Notes: a model not told the origin generated them from the sequence alone. Counted from the first letter of the stretch, positions 1 through 10,773 are shown. The stretch is 64,000 bases of DNA from Rhizobiales bacterium 32-66-11 (GCA_002304505.1 NCEH01000030.1:1-64000), one strand, 5' to 3'. Program-made: numbers and translations.

Positions 1-21
1 AGCGCCGCCGCCTCCGCCTGA
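1..21 (+). CDS. 3' end of an upstream gene (partial)
   Basis: The first 21 bases read Ser-Ala-Ala-Ala-Ser-Ala then TGA, an alanine-rich tail typical of a GC-rich CDS, followed by 39 bases to the next start. Only the stop codon and six residues are visible, so no function can be given and the reading frame itself is a guess. Confidence 0.25.
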   Translation, partial: SAAASA

Positions 22-60
22 GCGGACATCGAGCGACGAAGAATAAGGGAGGTTGTTGTC

Positions 61-954
61 GTGGTGTCTTTCCCGATGGTAGACGCGCATGTCCATTTCT
101 GGGATCCGACCACCCAGAATTATCCCTGGCTGTGCGAAAAGCCGCTGATTCCGTTCCGTTATGGTGATTATTCCGCCATCTGCCGCAAATATTATCCCGA
201 AGACTATAAGAAGGACGCCAAGGACCACCAGGTGGTGAAGACCGTCTATATCGAGGCGGAATGGGACCCCACCGATCCCATCGGCGAGATGGCCTTCATC
301 GCCGAGATGCGCAAGCAGACCGGGTGGCCGAACGTCGCCGTCGGACAGGCCTGGATGGACCAGCCCAACGTCGCCGAAGTGCTGGAACGCCTCGCGGCCT
401 TCCCGTTCGTGCGCGGCGTGCGCCACAAGCCCCAAGGCAGCAAGACGCCCGGCACCTCGGTGCAGAGCACCATGATGGACAAGGTGTGGCGCAAGGGCTT
501 CGCGCAGTTGAAGCCGAACGGCCTGCGGTTCGACCTCCAGACCCATTGGTGGCACCTGGACGATGCCGCGGACCTTGCCCGCGCGTTTCCCGATACGCAG
601 ATCATCCTGCTGCATTCCGGCCTGCCGGCGGATCGCAGCGAAAACGGCATCACCGGCTGGAAGGCCGCCATGCGCGCCTTCGCCAAATGTCCGAACGCGG
701 CGGTGAAGATCTCCGGCATCGGGCTGCCGGGCATTCCCTGGACCGTGGAAAACAACCGCGACATCGTTCTCTCGATCATCGATTTCTTCGGCGTGGACCG
801 CTGCATGTTCGGCAGCAATTTCCCCGTCGATAGCGTCTGCGGCGATCTCGATACAATCTTCAGCGGCTACAAGACCATCACCTCCGGCTTCTCGCTGGAG
901 GAGCGCACCAAGCTGTTCCACGACAATGCGGTCCGCTTCTATGCCATCGACTAG
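61..954 (+). CDS. amidohydrolase family protein (COG3618, lactonase-like TIM barrel)
   Basis: The protein has 297 aa, the usual length for COG3618 metal-dependent hydrolases (fuconolactonase and 2-pyrone-4,6-dicarboxylate lactonase relatives). The N-terminal metal motif is AHVHFW (His10, His12). His185 sits in LLHSG and Asp257 in GSNFPVD near the C-terminus, where the family places its metal-binding and catalytic residues. The start is GTG at 61 with AAGGGAGG at 46-53 as ribosome site; a second GTG follows at once. It opens an operon of dehydrogenases and a sugar-type importer, so hydrolysis of a sugar-acid lactone is the natural inference. The substrate is not shown by the sequence. Its stop overlaps the next start by 14 nt. 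Confidence 0.85.
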   Translation: MVSFPMVDAHVHFWDPTTQNYPWLCEKPLIPFRYGDYSAICRKYYPEDYKKDAKDHQVVKTVYIEAEWDPTDPIGEMAFIAEMRKQTGWPNVAVGQAWMDQPNVAEVLERLAAFPFVRGVRHKPQGSKTPGTSVQSTMMDKVWRKGFAQLKPNGLRFDLQTHWWHLDDAADLARAFPDTQIILLHSGLPADRSENGITGWKAAMRAFAKCPNAAVKISGIGLPGIPWTVENNRDIVLSIIDFFGVDRCMFGSNFPVDSVCGDLDTIFSGYKTITSGFSLEERTKLFHDNAVRFYAID

Positions 955-1772
955 GCTCACGCTCGCCTATATCGGCGTGGGCCTGATGGGCGGTCCCATG
1001 GCGGCGCGTCTCGTGGCGCGCGGGCACGACATGCGCGCCTATGGCCGGCGCGGATGCGGTGCTGCTCAATCTGCCGACCCCGGTGGCGGTCGAGCAGGCG
1101 GTGTTCGGCGCGGACGGCGTCGCGCAGGTCATGCGGCCGCCGCAGGTGCTGGTGGATTTCTCCACCATCGAGGTGGAGCGCTGCCGCGCCTTCGCCGCGC
1201 GCCTTGCGCAGGCGGCCGGGTGCGCCTGGATCGACGCGCCGGTCTCCGGCGGCCCACCCGCCTCGGCGGAAGGCAAGCTCGCCGTGATGGCGGGTGGCCC
1301 GGCGGACGAGATGGAGCGTCTCGCGCCGCTGTTCGCGGATATTTCCTCGGCCTTCACCCATGTCGGGCCCACCGGTGCCGGGCTGACCGCCAAGATGGTC
1401 AGCCAATTGATGGTGTCGTGCCTCTATGTGGTGCTGGCCGAGGGCGCCAAGCTCGCCGAACAGGCCGGCATCGATGTGGCAAGCATCCCGGCCTGCGTCA
1501 GCGGCGGCCACGCGGACGGGGAATTGCTCCGGCAGATCTTCCCGCGCTTCGCCGAACGGGATTTCCGCCCGCGCGCCTATACGCGCCAGCTCGTCAAGGA
1601 CATGCACATGGTGAAGGAACTGGCGGATGCCGCCGGCGCGCCGACCCCCATGATGGACGAGGCCCTCCGGCTCTACGACCGTTATGTCGCCCTCGGCGGC
1701 AGCGAGCGGGACACCTCGGCCATTCTCGAACTCTACGACCATGATGCGCAGCCGCGCCACGCACAGCCGTGA
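941..1772 (+). pseudogene. NAD(P)-dependent beta-hydroxyacid dehydrogenase (6PGDH/HIBADH family), broken by internal out-of-frame deletion
   Basis: The first part, from ATG 941, reads LAYIGVGLMGGPMAARL, the Rossmann GxGxxG of this family, up to Tyr at about 1041. The rest ([21 protein letters not shown], the KMVSQLM helix and the C-terminal domain) continues in the next frame to TGA 1772. Compared with the intact paralogue at 1799, about 26 residues between the second beta strand and the NLPTP loop are missing, and the frame shifts at the same place. The old frame happens to stay open to 1744, so a nonsense-tailed protein could still be made. This could be true decay or an assembly deletion. 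The intact neighbour may supply the activity. Confidence 0.75.
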
Positions 1773-1798
1773 CGCCAGGCCCAGCGAAGGAATTTGCG

Positions 1799-2734
1799 AT
1801 GTCTTCCAGCACCTCGAACGTCCCGCAAACCTACGGTTTCGTCGGCCTCGGCGCCATGGGCGCGGCCATGGTGGAGCGCGCGCGCGGCAAGGGCCTCGCC
1901 GTCCATGTCTATGACCTCAACCAGGCCGCCGTGGACCGCGCCGTCGCGCTCGGCGCCACGGCCGCCACCAGCCCGCGCGCAGTGGCGGACGTCGCCGAGA
2001 TCGTGTTCTCGTCCCTGCCCACTCCGGCCATCGTGGAGCATGTGGCGCTGGGCGAGAACGGGCTCTGCGAGGGCAGCGCCATGCGGCACTATGTGGACCT
2101 GTCCACCATCGGCCCGACCATGATCCGCCATGTGGCGGAGGTGCTCGGCAAGAGCGGCGTCGCCACCCTCGACGCGCCGGTGAGCGGCGGTCCCATCGGC
2201 GTCGTCAACGGCACGCTGGCGGTGATGACCGCCGGCCCCAAGGCGACGGTGGAAAAGGCCCGGCCGTTCTTCGACAGCTTCGCCCGCGCGGTGGTGGAGA
2301 TCAGCTCCGAGGTCGGCCAGGCGCAGACCGTGAAGCTCGCGAACAACATCCTTACCGCCACCAACATGATCGCGGTGGGCGAGGCGATGGCGTTCGCGGA
2401 GAAGGGTGGCATCGATCCCACGCTGCTGTTCCAGGTGATCAATGCCGGCTCCGGCCGCTCCTGGGTCTCGGAAGTCGCCTATCCGAACTTCGTGGTGCCG
2501 CGCACCTACAACCAGAATTTCCGCACCGAGCTGATGCACAAGGACGTGGTGCTGTGCCTGGAGGAGGCGGACCGCGCCGGCGTGCCCATGTGGCTCGGTT
2601 CATCGGTACGCCAGATGTGGCAGTTCTTCATGAGCCAGGGCATGGGCAAGGACGATTGCTCGCGCATCTCCACGGTCATCGAGGACTGGGCCGGCGTCGA
2701 GCCGACGCCCCCCAAGACGCGCGACGCGGCCTGA
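1799..2734 (+). CDS. NAD(P)-dependent oxidoreductase, 2-hydroxy-3-oxopropionate reductase / 3-hydroxyisobutyrate dehydrogenase family
   Basis: The 311-residue protein is complete and full length for the family. The nucleotide motif GLGAMG is at residues 16-21, the substrate motif DAPVSGGP is around 126, and the catalytic-lysine helix VKLANN follows, with a C-terminal all-helical dimer domain. ATG 1799 is preferred over upstream codons because GCGAAGGAA lies 8-14 nt before it. Members reduce or oxidise small beta-hydroxyacids such as tartronate semialdehyde. It follows a damaged paralogue by 26 nt in the same operon, which suggests a tandem duplication in which one copy died, or two substrates of one pathway. 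Confidence 0.85.
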   Translation: MSSSTSNVPQTYGFVGLGAMGAAMVERARGKGLAVHVYDLNQAAVDRAVALGATAATSPRAVADVAEIVFSSLPTPAIVEHVALGENGLCEGSAMRHYVDLSTIGPTMIRHVAEVLGKSGVATLDAPVSGGPIGVVNGTLAVMTAGPKATVEKARPFFDSFARAVVEISSEVGQAQTVKLANNILTATNMIAVGEAMAFAEKGGIDPTLLFQVINAGSGRSWVSEVAYPNFVVPRTYNQNFRTELMHKDVVLCLEEADRAGVPMWLGSSVRQMWQFFMSQGMGKDDCSRISTVIEDWAGVEPTPPKTRDAA

Positions 2735-2786
2735 GCCGCGGCTTCTTCACAACCCGAAAAGCCACGCGAGGTGGCGGGAGCAGACC

Positions 2787-4091
2787 ATGCGGATACTCAA
2801 GGAAGGGCGCCAGAGCGCCGACAAGGCCGCCGACCAGGCCAAGGTGCGCGCCGTGGTGGAAGGCATTCTCGCCGATATCGAAGCGCGCGGCGACGATGCG
2901 GTGCGTGCGCTTTCGGTGAAGTTCGACGGCTGGGACCGCGCCGATTATCGCCTCACGGACCGCGAGATCCGCGATTGCCTGAGCGAACTCTCGGCGCGCG
3001 ATATCGAGGACATCAAGTTCGCCCAGGAGCAGGTGCGCAATTTCGCCCAGCACCAGCGGGACGCGCTCCGCGACATCGAAGTGGAAACGCTGCCGGGCGT
3101 GGTGCTCGGCCATAAGAACATCCCGGTGAATTCGGTCGGCTGCTACGTGCCGGGCGGCAAATATCCGCTGCTGGCCTCCGCCCATATGTCCGTTGTCACG
3201 GCGAAGGTGGCGGGCGTGCCCAATATCGTCACCTGCGCCCCGCCGTTCCACGGCAAGGCGGCCCCGGCCATCGTCGCGGCCCAGCATCTCGCCGGCGCGG
3301 ACGTGATCTATTGCTTCGGCGGCGTGCAGGCGGTCGGCGCCATGGCCATCGGCACGCAGACCATTTCCCCGGTGGACATGCTGGTGGGCCCCGGCAACGC
3401 CTTCGTGGCGGAGGCCAAGCGCCAGCTGTTCGGCCGCGTGGGCATCGATCTGTTTGCCGGCCCCACGGAAACGCTCGTCATCGCCGACGAGAGCGTGGAC
3501 GCGGAGATGTGCGCCACCGATTTGCTGGGCCAGGCCGAGCACGGACCCAACTCCCCCGCCATCCTCCTCACCAATTCTGAGAAGCTGGCGCGCGAGACCA
3601 TGGCCGAGGTGGAGCGCCTGCTGACCATCCTGCCGACGGCCGAGATCGCCGCCAAGTCCTGGGCCGATTATGGCGCGGTGATCGTGTGCGACGATTATGA
3701 GGAAATGGTCCGCGAGGCCGACCGCATCGCCTCCGAGCACGTGCAGGTGATGACCCGCGACCCGGATTATTTCCTGAACAACATGCGCAATTACGGCGCC
3801 CTGTTCCTCGGCCCGCGCACCAATGTGGCGTTCGGCGACAAGGTGATCGGCACCAACCACACCCTGCCGACGCTGGGCGCGGCCCGCTACACCGGCGGCC
3901 TGTGGGTCGGCAAGTTCATCAAGACCGTCACCTACCAGCGCGTCACCACCGACGCCGCCTCGGCGATGATCGGGGAATATTGCTCGCGCCTCTGCATGCT
4001 GGAGGGCTTCGCCGGCCATGCCGAGCAGGCCAACATCCGCGTGCGCCGCTATGGCGGGCGCAACATCCCCTATGCCACGGCCGCGGAATAG
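2787..4091 (+). CDS. HisD-family NAD-dependent dehydrogenase (histidinol dehydrogenase-like; HpsN-type candidate)
   Basis: The 434-residue protein has the HisD fold. The zinc ligands of histidinol dehydrogenase can be matched: Gln and His in GQAEHGPNS, Asp in [10 protein letters not shown] and His in EGFAGH. The Glu-His general-base pair appears as SEHVQVM. No histidine genes lie nearby; the neighbours are SDR dehydrogenases and a sugar-type importer. The nucleotide-site loop reads [13 protein letters not shown] instead of the classical RVGLYVPGG form. HisD relatives in catabolic loci oxidise other alcohols to acids, for example the sulfopropanediol enzyme HpsN. I infer a catabolic four-electron alcohol dehydrogenase, with the substrate open. 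A good ribosome site (GCGGGAG) precedes ATG 2787. Confidence 0.85.
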   Translation: MRILKEGRQSADKAADQAKVRAVVEGILADIEARGDDAVRALSVKFDGWDRADYRLTDREIRDCLSELSARDIEDIKFAQEQVRNFAQHQRDALRDIEVETLPGVVLGHKNIPVNSVGCYVPGGKYPLLASAHMSVVTAKVAGVPNIVTCAPPFHGKAAPAIVAAQHLAGADVIYCFGGVQAVGAMAIGTQTISPVDMLVGPGNAFVAEAKRQLFGRVGIDLFAGPTETLVIADESVDAEMCATDLLGQAEHGPNSPAILLTNSEKLARETMAEVERLLTILPTAEIAAKSWADYGAVIVCDDYEEMVREADRIASEHVQVMTRDPDYFLNNMRNYGALFLGPRTNVAFGDKVIGTNHTLPTLGAARYTGGLWVGKFIKTVTYQRVTTDAASAMIGEYCSRLCMLEGFAGHAEQANIRVRRYGGRNIPYATAAE

Positions 4092-4100
4092 GGGGCGGAC

Positions 4101-4883
4101 ATGAACGTCCTCGACAGCACGGCGGGCGGATATGTCCCCGCCTTCGACCTCACGGGCAAGCGCGCGCTGATCTCCGGCGCGGGACGCGGCATCGGTCTCG
4201 CCTCGGCCCGCACGCTCGCGGCCATGGGCGCCCATGTCACCCTCGCCGCCCGCTCGGCAGGCGAGATCAGCGCGGCGGCGGACGAGATCATCCGCGACGG
4301 CGGCTCGGCCGATACCCTGACCCTGGACGTGAGCGCGGTGGAGACCCTCCCCGCCGCGCTCGAGGGGCGCGCGCCCTACGACATCCTGGTGAACAACGCC
4401 GGCACCAACCGCACCAAGCCGTTCCTCGACGTGCCGGTGGAGGATTTCGACCTCATCATGGGGCTCAACGTGCGCGCCGCCTATTTCATGGCGCAGGCGG
4501 TGGCGCGCGGCATGGTGGCCGCGGGCCGGGGCGGCTCGATCATCAACATGTCCTCGCAGATGGGCCATGTGGGCGCGGCCACGCGCACCGTCTATTGCGC
4601 CTCCAAATGGGCCATGGAGGGCATGACCAAGGCCATGGCGGTGGACCTCGCGCCCTACGGCATCCGCGTCAACACCTTGTGCCCGACCTTCATCGAGACG
4701 CCGCTCGCCGGCACCTTCCTCAGCAATCCCGCATTTCGCGACGACGTGCTGAAGAAAATCAAGCTCGGCCGCATCGGCAAGGTGGAAGACCTGATCGGCG
4801 CGGTGGTGTTCCTCGCCTCCGACGCCTCCTCGCTGATGACCGGTTCGTCCCTCGTGATCGACGGCGGCTGGACCGCCGACTGA
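4101..4883 (+). CDS. SDR family NAD(P)-dependent oxidoreductase
   Basis: A classical 260-residue short-chain dehydrogenase. It shows SGAGRGIG (TGxxxGxG, about residues 25-32), the structural NNAG motif, the catalytic serine region NMSSQMG, and YCASK with Tyr165 and Lys169. The closest functional group by feel is gluconate 5-dehydrogenase / 2-deoxygluconate 3-dehydrogenase, but SDR substrates cannot be read from motifs. The gene lies 9 nt after the HisD-like gene, with GGGGGCGG as ribosome site, and is co-oriented with the importer. It probably oxidises a secondary hydroxyl of the imported substrate. Confidence 0.88.
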   Translation: MNVLDSTAGGYVPAFDLTGKRALISGAGRGIGLASARTLAAMGAHVTLAARSAGEISAAADEIIRDGGSADTLTLDVSAVETLPAALEGRAPYDILVNNAGTNRTKPFLDVPVEDFDLIMGLNVRAAYFMAQAVARGMVAAGRGGSIINMSSQMGHVGAATRTVYCASKWAMEGMTKAMAVDLAPYGIRVNTLCPTFIETPLAGTFLSNPAFRDDVLKKIKLGRIGKVEDLIGAVVFLASDASSLMTGSSLVIDGGWTAD

Positions 4884-4913
4884 CGGCGCCGCCCCCCAAA
4901 TGGAGTGTGTTTC

Positions 4914-5660
4914 ATGCTGCTCGAAGGCAAGGTCGCGATCATAACGGGCGCGGCGTCCGAACGCGGGATCGGCCGCGCCACGGCGAAACGCTTCGCCGAT
5001 GAAGGCGCGCGGGTGGTGATCGTCGATCTCGACGCCATCGCCACTGAGGTCGCCGCCGCCGGCATCGGCCCCGCGCATCGCGGCTTTGCCTGCGATGTCG
5101 CCGACCCCGACCAGTGCCATGCGCTGATCGCCGCCGTGCTGGCGGAATACGGGCGGATCGACGTGGTGGTGAACGCCGCCGGCGTCAGCCAGAGCGACCG
5201 CCTGATGGAGATCACGCAGGAGAAGTTCGACCTCGTGATCGACGTCAGCCTGCGCGGTACGCTCAACATGAGCCAGGCGGCGGTGCCGCACATGCGCGAG
5301 CGCGGCGGCAGCATCGTGTGCTTCGGCTCCATCGCCGCCCAGCGCGGCGGCGGGCTGTTCGGCGGCCCGCATTACGCCGCCGCCAAGGGCGGTGTGCACA
5401 GCCTGACGAAATCCCTGGCGCGCGAGCTGGGCAAAGACCGCATACGCGTCAATGCCGTCTCCCCCGGCACCATCGATACCGACATCTTCCAGGGCAAGAT
5501 GAGCGCCGAGCGCAAGGTGCAGATCGCCGCCGACATCCCGCTCGGCCGCCTCGGCACGGCGGACGATGTCGCCTGCGTCTGCCTGTTCCTGGCGTCCGAC
5601 CTCGCCCGTTTCGTCACCGGCTCCATCCTCGACGTTAACGGCGGGCAATTCATCCACTGA
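4914..5660 (+). CDS. SDR family oxidoreductase (3-oxoacyl-ACP reductase-like)
   Basis: A 248-residue SDR. It shows TGAASERGIGRAT as the glycine-rich cofactor loop, VNAAG, CFGSIAA with the catalytic serine, and YAAAK with Tyr154 and Lys158. The C-terminus DVNGGQFIH is typical of the FabG-like subgroup. ATG 4914 is chosen over GTG 4905 because GGAG at 4902-4905 is correctly spaced for it. It is the fourth or fifth oxidoreductase of the operon and differs clearly from the SDR just upstream, so the pathway likely contains at least two separate alcohol/ketone steps. Confidence 0.87.
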   Translation: MLLEGKVAIITGAASERGIGRATAKRFADEGARVVIVDLDAIATEVAAAGIGPAHRGFACDVADPDQCHALIAAVLAEYGRIDVVVNAAGVSQSDRLMEITQEKFDLVIDVSLRGTLNMSQAAVPHMRERGGSIVCFGSIAAQRGGGLFGGPHYAAAKGGVHSLTKSLARELGKDRIRVNAVSPGTIDTDIFQGKMSAERKVQIAADIPLGRLGTADDVACVCLFLASDLARFVTGSILDVNGGQFIH

Positions 5661-5742
5661 CGCGCCCCGGCCGGCGCACGCGCCGCCGGCCAAAGAACAC
5701 ATCCGGGCCAACGCGGTTCGCACCAACAGGGAGATGAAGACG

Positions 5743-6792
<1,050 letters not shown>

Positions 6793-6858
6793 CTGCGCAT
6801 TCAAAGCTCAAAAAACAAAGGATCTCGCTTCCGAAGATCCTGGTGGGAGGAAAGCCTG

Positions 6859-8211
6859 ATGACACTGGACCGTCGAACATTCCTGACCGGGGCCGCCGCC
6901 GTCGGCGTGGCCGCGAGCACTGATCTTCTCTCCTTCGCAAAGGCCTGGGCCGCCACCAATTCCTGGAAGCCCGAGGCCGGAGCCGAGCTGCGGATCACCC
7001 GCTGGCGCCGCTATCTGGAAGCCGAGGACAAGGCCTTCATGGCGATCACGGAGGCCTTCACCAAGGCCACCGGCACCAAGATCACCGTGGTTTCCGAAAA
7101 CTGGGACGACATCCAGCCCAAGGCCTCGGTCGCGGTGAACGTGGGCAGCGGCCCGGACATGTTCTGGGGCCTGTTCTCATTGCCCCATCTGTTCCCGGAC
7201 CATGCCGTGGACGTCACCGATGTCGCGAATTACCTCGGCGGCAAATACGGTGGCTGGATCGGCGCCTCGCCGACCTTCGGCCGCAGCGGCGACAAGTGGA
7301 TCTGCATTCCGGTCGCGGTGAACGGCAATTACATCAACTACCGCATCTCGGCGATGAAGAAGGCCGGGTTCTCGGAATTTCCGACCACGAACGCCGCCTT
7401 CCTCGAACTGTGCAAGGCGCTGAAGGCGAACAACACCCCCGCCGGCATGCCGCTCGGCCGTGCCACAGCCGACGCCAATGCCTGGCTGCATTGGGCGCTG
7501 TGGAGCCATAACGCCTCGCTGGTGGACGAGAAGGGTAAGGTCATCATCGACGCGCCGGAAACCGCCGATGCGCTGCGCTATGTGAAGGCGCTCTACGAGA
7601 CCTTCCTGCCGGGCACCGCGTCCTGGCTCGACCCCACCAACAATGCGGCGTTCGCGGCGGGGGAATGCTATCTCACCAACAACGGCTGCTCGATCTACCA
7701 GAACGCGCTGGCGCAATCGAAGGTGCCGGAAGGCGCGGACGCGGCGGCCAAGGATCAGGCCGCCAAGATGGCGGCGCTCGCCGCCGACATGGACCATGCG
7801 GTCTATCCCATCGGGGTTGCCGGCAAGCCGACCGAACTGCAGCTCGCCTTCCCGCTGGTGGCGTTCAAATACACCAAGTATCCGCAGGCCTGTAAGGCGT
7901 TCATGGCGTTCCTGATGGAAGCCAACCAGATGAACCCCTGGCTGGAAAGCTCGCGCGGCTACCTGACCCAGACACTCAACGCCTACGATTCCAACCCGGT
8001 GTGGACCTCCGACCCGAAGATCAAGATCTTCCGGGAGGCGACGGCCCGCAGCCTCTGGCCCGGCTTCCGCGGCGCGCTCGATCGGCGCGCGGCGGCGGCG
8101 CTCGCCGACTTCATCCTCGTCGACATGTTCGCGTCGGTCTGCACCGGGCGCTCGAACGAGAAGGAAGCCATGGCGAACGCCGCCCGCTCGGCCCAGCGCA
8201 TCTATCGCTGA
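6859..8211 (+). CDS. extracellular solute-binding protein, CUT1 family, Tat-exported
   Basis: A 450-residue periplasmic binding protein of the carbohydrate (family 1) type. The N-terminus DRRTFLTGAAAVG followed by a hydrophobic stretch and AWA is a twin-arginine signal, so export of a folded protein is expected. The mature part has the usual two-lobe pattern (LRITRW, SGPDMFWG, GVAGKPTELQ). The ribosome site GGGAGGAAAG lies well before ATG 6859. Ligand identity cannot be read. A strong hairpin follows the gene and probably sets higher mRNA levels for this gene than for the permeases. Confidence 0.9.
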   Translation: MTLDRRTFLTGAAAVGVAASTDLLSFAKAWAATNSWKPEAGAELRITRWRRYLEAEDKAFMAITEAFTKATGTKITVVSENWDDIQPKASVAVNVGSGPDMFWGLFSLPHLFPDHAVDVTDVANYLGGKYGGWIGASPTFGRSGDKWICIPVAVNGNYINYRISAMKKAGFSEFPTTNAAFLELCKALKANNTPAGMPLGRATADANAWLHWALWSHNASLVDEKGKVIIDAPETADALRYVKALYETFLPGTASWLDPTNNAAFAAGECYLTNNGCSIYQNALAQSKVPEGADAAAKDQAAKMAALAADMDHAVYPIGVAGKPTELQLAFPLVAFKYTKYPQACKAFMAFLMEANQMNPWLESSRGYLTQTLNAYDSNPVWTSDPKIKIFREATARSLWPGFRGALDRRAAAALADFILVDMFASVCTGRSNEKEAMANAARSAQRIYR

Positions 8212-8230
8212 GCCTGGCCGACCTTCGCAC

Positions 8231-8261
8231 GGCCGCCCGGTGCCTCTCGCGCCGGGCGGCC
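8231..8261 (+). promoter_or_regulatory. intercistronic stem-loop after the binding-protein gene
   Basis: A perfect 10-bp inverted repeat, GGCCGCCCGG / CCGGGCGGCC, with an 11-nt loop lies between the binding-protein stop (8211) and the first permease (8294). There is no T-run, so it is more likely an mRNA-stabilising or partial-termination element than a full terminator. Such hairpins are common after binding-protein genes in ABC operons. Confidence 0.6.
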
Positions 8262-8293
8262 ACGATGCCCGCTGAACAGCGCAGAGATTCGGG

Positions 8294-9253
8294 ATGAGCC
8301 TCATCATGAACGCCCAAGTGGCAACCAAGCCGGAAACGCCGGTCCGCCGTTCGCGGTGGATGGCGCTGAGCGGAAACCGAAACTGGCAGGCGATCTGGTT
8401 CATGCTGCCGGCGGTGGCGTTCTTGATCCTGTTCCTGGCCTACCCCCTGGCCTATGGCGTGTGGCTGAGCTTCACCGACACGCGCATGGGAAGTCCGGGG
8501 GAATTCATCGGCCTCGGCAATTATATCTGGCTGATGGACGACCCGGTTTTCATCATCGCGGTGATGAATACTTTGATTTTCACGGCCGGGGCGAGCATCT
8601 TCAAATTCGTCATCGGCTTTTACCTCGCGATCCTGCTGAACAAGCGGCTCCCGTTCAAGGCGCTGATCCGCGCCGTGGTGCTGCTGCCCTGGATCGTGCC
8701 CACCGCGCTCTCGGCCATCGCCTTCTGGTGGATCCTGGACAGCCAGTTCTCGGTCATCTCCTGGTCGCTGAAGTCCATCGGGCTGATCGACCACAACATC
8801 AACTTCCTCGGCGACCGCGATCTTGCGCGTGCCTCCGTGATTTTCGCCAATGTGTGGCGCGGCATCCCGTTCATCGCCATCACCCTGCTGGCCGGACTGC
8901 AAACCGTGCCGGTCTCGCTCTATGAGGCCGCGACCATCGACGGCGCGTCGAGCTGGCAGATGTTCCGCCGCATCACCTATCCCATGCTCACCCCCATCAT
9001 CGCCGTGGTGATGACCTTCTCGGTGCTGTTCACCTTCACCGAATTCCAACTGATCTGGGTGCTGACGCGCGGCGGGCCGGCCAATGCCACCGACCTGATG
9101 GCGACGCTCTCCTACCAGCGCGCGATTCTCGGCGGCCAGCTCGGCGAAGGATCGGCCATCGCGGTGGCGATGATCCCGTTCCTGCTGGGCGCCATCATGA
9201 TTTCCTGGTTCGGCCTGCAGCGGCAGAAATGGCAGCAGGGGAACGACCAATGA
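8294..9253 (+). CDS. sugar ABC transporter permease (MalF/UgpA type)
   Basis: A 319-residue inner-membrane permease with about six transmembrane segments, starting at LPAVAFLILFLAYPLAYGV. It carries the EAA loop that contacts the ATPase (YEAATIDGASSWQMFRRIT), the hallmark of binding-protein-dependent permeases. ATG 8294 or ATG 8306 could be the start; the first is kept. The last codon overlaps the next start (ATGA at 9250), so the two permeases are translationally coupled and will form the heterodimeric channel. Confidence 0.9.
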   Translation: MSLIMNAQVATKPETPVRRSRWMALSGNRNWQAIWFMLPAVAFLILFLAYPLAYGVWLSFTDTRMGSPGEFIGLGNYIWLMDDPVFIIAVMNTLIFTAGASIFKFVIGFYLAILLNKRLPFKALIRAVVLLPWIVPTALSAIAFWWILDSQFSVISWSLKSIGLIDHNINFLGDRDLARASVIFANVWRGIPFIAITLLAGLQTVPVSLYEAATIDGASSWQMFRRITYPMLTPIIAVVMTFSVLFTFTEFQLIWVLTRGGPANATDLMATLSYQRAILGGQLGEGSAIAVAMIPFLLGAIMISWFGLQRQKWQQGNDQ

Positions 9254-10182
9254 GCAATCCCACGGAGGCGACCATGACGGATACGTCGGCGGCCCGGCTC
9301 GGGCGCAAGATCAAGTCCACCCCCGAAGGCGAGGGCATGGATTATCTCGAAACCCTGCCGAAGCGGGTGGTCTATCTCTACGTTCCGCTCACCATCATCC
9401 TGTTCGTGCTGCTATTCCCCTTCTACTGGATGACGCTGACCTCGTTCAAATCGACGGCGGAACTCACGGATTTCAACACCTTCAACCCGTTCTGGGTGTG
9501 GCAGCCCACCTTGCAGCACCTGAAGGACCTGCTGTTCGGCTCGCATTATCCGCGCTGGCTGCTCAACACCATGATGGTCTCGGTGACGGCGACCGCCCTT
9601 TCGCTGGCGGCAAGCGTGCTCGCGGCCTATGCCATCACGCGGATCCGGTTCCGGGGAGCGCGCTTCGTCGGCGTGATGATCTTCTTCGCCTATCTCGTGC
9701 CGCCTTCGGTGCTGTTCATCCCGCTCGCGGTGGTGGTCTCCACCTATGGCCTGTTCGACAGCCCGCTGGCGCTGATCCTGACCTATCCGACCATCCTGAT
9801 TCCGTTCTCAACCTGGCTGCTGATCGGCTATTTCAAGACCATTCCCTACGAGCTGGAAGAGTGCGCCCTGATGGATGGGGCGTCGCGCTTGCAGATCCTG
9901 CTGAAGATCATCCTGCCGCTGGCGGTGCCGGGGCTGATTTCGGCCGGCATCTTCTGCTTCACCTTGTGCTGGAACGAATTCATCTATGCCCTGGTGTTCA
10001 TCCAGTCGGAAGCGAACAAGACCGTGCCCATCGCCATCGTCACCGTTTTCACCGACGGCGACAATTACCGCTGGGGCGCGCTCATGTCCGGGGCGCTGGT
10101 GGGCTCGCTGCCGATCTGCATTCTCTATTCCTTCTTCGTGAACCATTATGTCTCCTCGCTCGCCGGCGCCGTGAAGGAATAA
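9250..10182 (+). CDS. sugar ABC transporter permease (MalG/UgpE type)
   Basis: A 310-residue permease with six predicted membrane segments, beginning at YVPLTIILFVLLFPFYWMT. The EAA loop reads ELEECALMDGASRLQILLKI. ATG 9250 overlaps the preceding TGA by ATGA and has GGGGAACG just upstream; an earlier ATG at 9229 lies inside the previous gene and is less likely. It is the last gene of the importer operon; the next genes face the other way. Confidence 0.9.
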   Translation: MSNPTEATMTDTSAARLGRKIKSTPEGEGMDYLETLPKRVVYLYVPLTIILFVLLFPFYWMTLTSFKSTAELTDFNTFNPFWVWQPTLQHLKDLLFGSHYPRWLLNTMMVSVTATALSLAASVLAAYAITRIRFRGARFVGVMIFFAYLVPPSVLFIPLAVVVSTYGLFDSPLALILTYPTILIPFSTWLLIGYFKTIPYELEECALMDGASRLQILLKIILPLAVPGLISAGIFCFTLCWNEFIYALVFIQSEANKTVPIAIVTVFTDGDNYRWGALMSGALVGSLPICILYSFFVNHYVSSLAGAVKE

Positions 10183-10218
10183 ATCCGGCCGGCGAATGGC
10201 TGCTGCGCCTGCCGAGCT

Positions 10219-10234
10219 TCGCCCTCAAGGGCGA
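10219..10234. terminator. weak hairpin between convergent genes
   Basis: TCGCCC-TCAA-GGGCGA forms a six-pair stem with a tetraloop between the end of the permease gene (10182) and the end of the convergent doxX-like gene (10281). There is no T-run on either strand, so this is a modest candidate for a bidirectional terminator. Confidence 0.3.
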
Positions 10235-10280
10235 CCGCTGATCCCTCGCCCCTGCGCTGCCGCGCGTCTCCGGCTCTGGC

Positions 10281-10724
10281 TCAGGACCGCCGGGACAGCG
10301 GCCGCGCGGCGAGGATCGCCAGCGCCGCGAGCCCGCCGATGATCGAGATATGCTCGATGAAGATGTTGCGGTTAAGCACCTGCTCCGCCACCGGCTTGAG
10401 CCAGAAGGCATGGGCGCTCAAGGTCGCGACCGCCGTGAAGGCGGCGAGCAGCGCGGCGCCGATCCAGGTCAGCCGCGCGCCCGCGATCAGCAGGGCCGAG
10501 CCCCCGAGCTGGGTGACGATCACCAGAGCCGCGAACAGCGCCGCCGGCTCCAGCCCGGTGAGCCCGCGCACCTCGCCGATCGCCCCGTTGAAATCCGAAA
10601 GCTTGGCCAACCCGCTGAAGAGGAACGGCGCCGCTACCGCGATGCGCGCCAGAAGCGCCGTCGCGGGGGATCGCAGGATGGCGTCGGCGCACGCCTGAAC
10701 GCCGCCGAGGATGCTTGTCGCCAT
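10281..10724 (-). CDS. DoxX family membrane protein
   Basis: A 147-residue protein with four hydrophobic helices (RIAVAAPFLFSGLAKL, ALFAALVIVTQLGGSAL, WIGAALLAAFTAVATL, ISIIGGLAALAILAARP), matching the DoxX/SURF4-like family in length and pattern. The start is ATG at 10724; longer readings run into the neighbouring gene. DoxX proteins are small membrane proteins often found beside redox or stress genes, with no settled biochemical role. It is the last gene of a minus-strand set with XapX and an exported amidohydrolase. Confidence 0.8.
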   Translation of the reverse strand: MATSILGGVQACADAILRSPATALLARIAVAAPFLFSGLAKLSDFNGAIGEVRGLTGLEPAALFAALVIVTQLGGSALLIAGARLTWIGAALLAAFTAVATLSAHAFWLKPVAEQVLNRNIFIEHISIIGGLAALAILAARPLSRRS

Positions 10725-10773
10725 GGCCTTCGCCTCATCTTGCCGCCGGTTCACGCACCGGGCGCGCCCGGTT

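Noticed and set aside
2787..4091. Histidine biosynthesis gene hisD
   Set aside because: The zinc site fits, but there are no other his genes nearby. The operon is catabolic and the cofactor loop differs from biosynthetic HisD, so a HisD-family label is safer.
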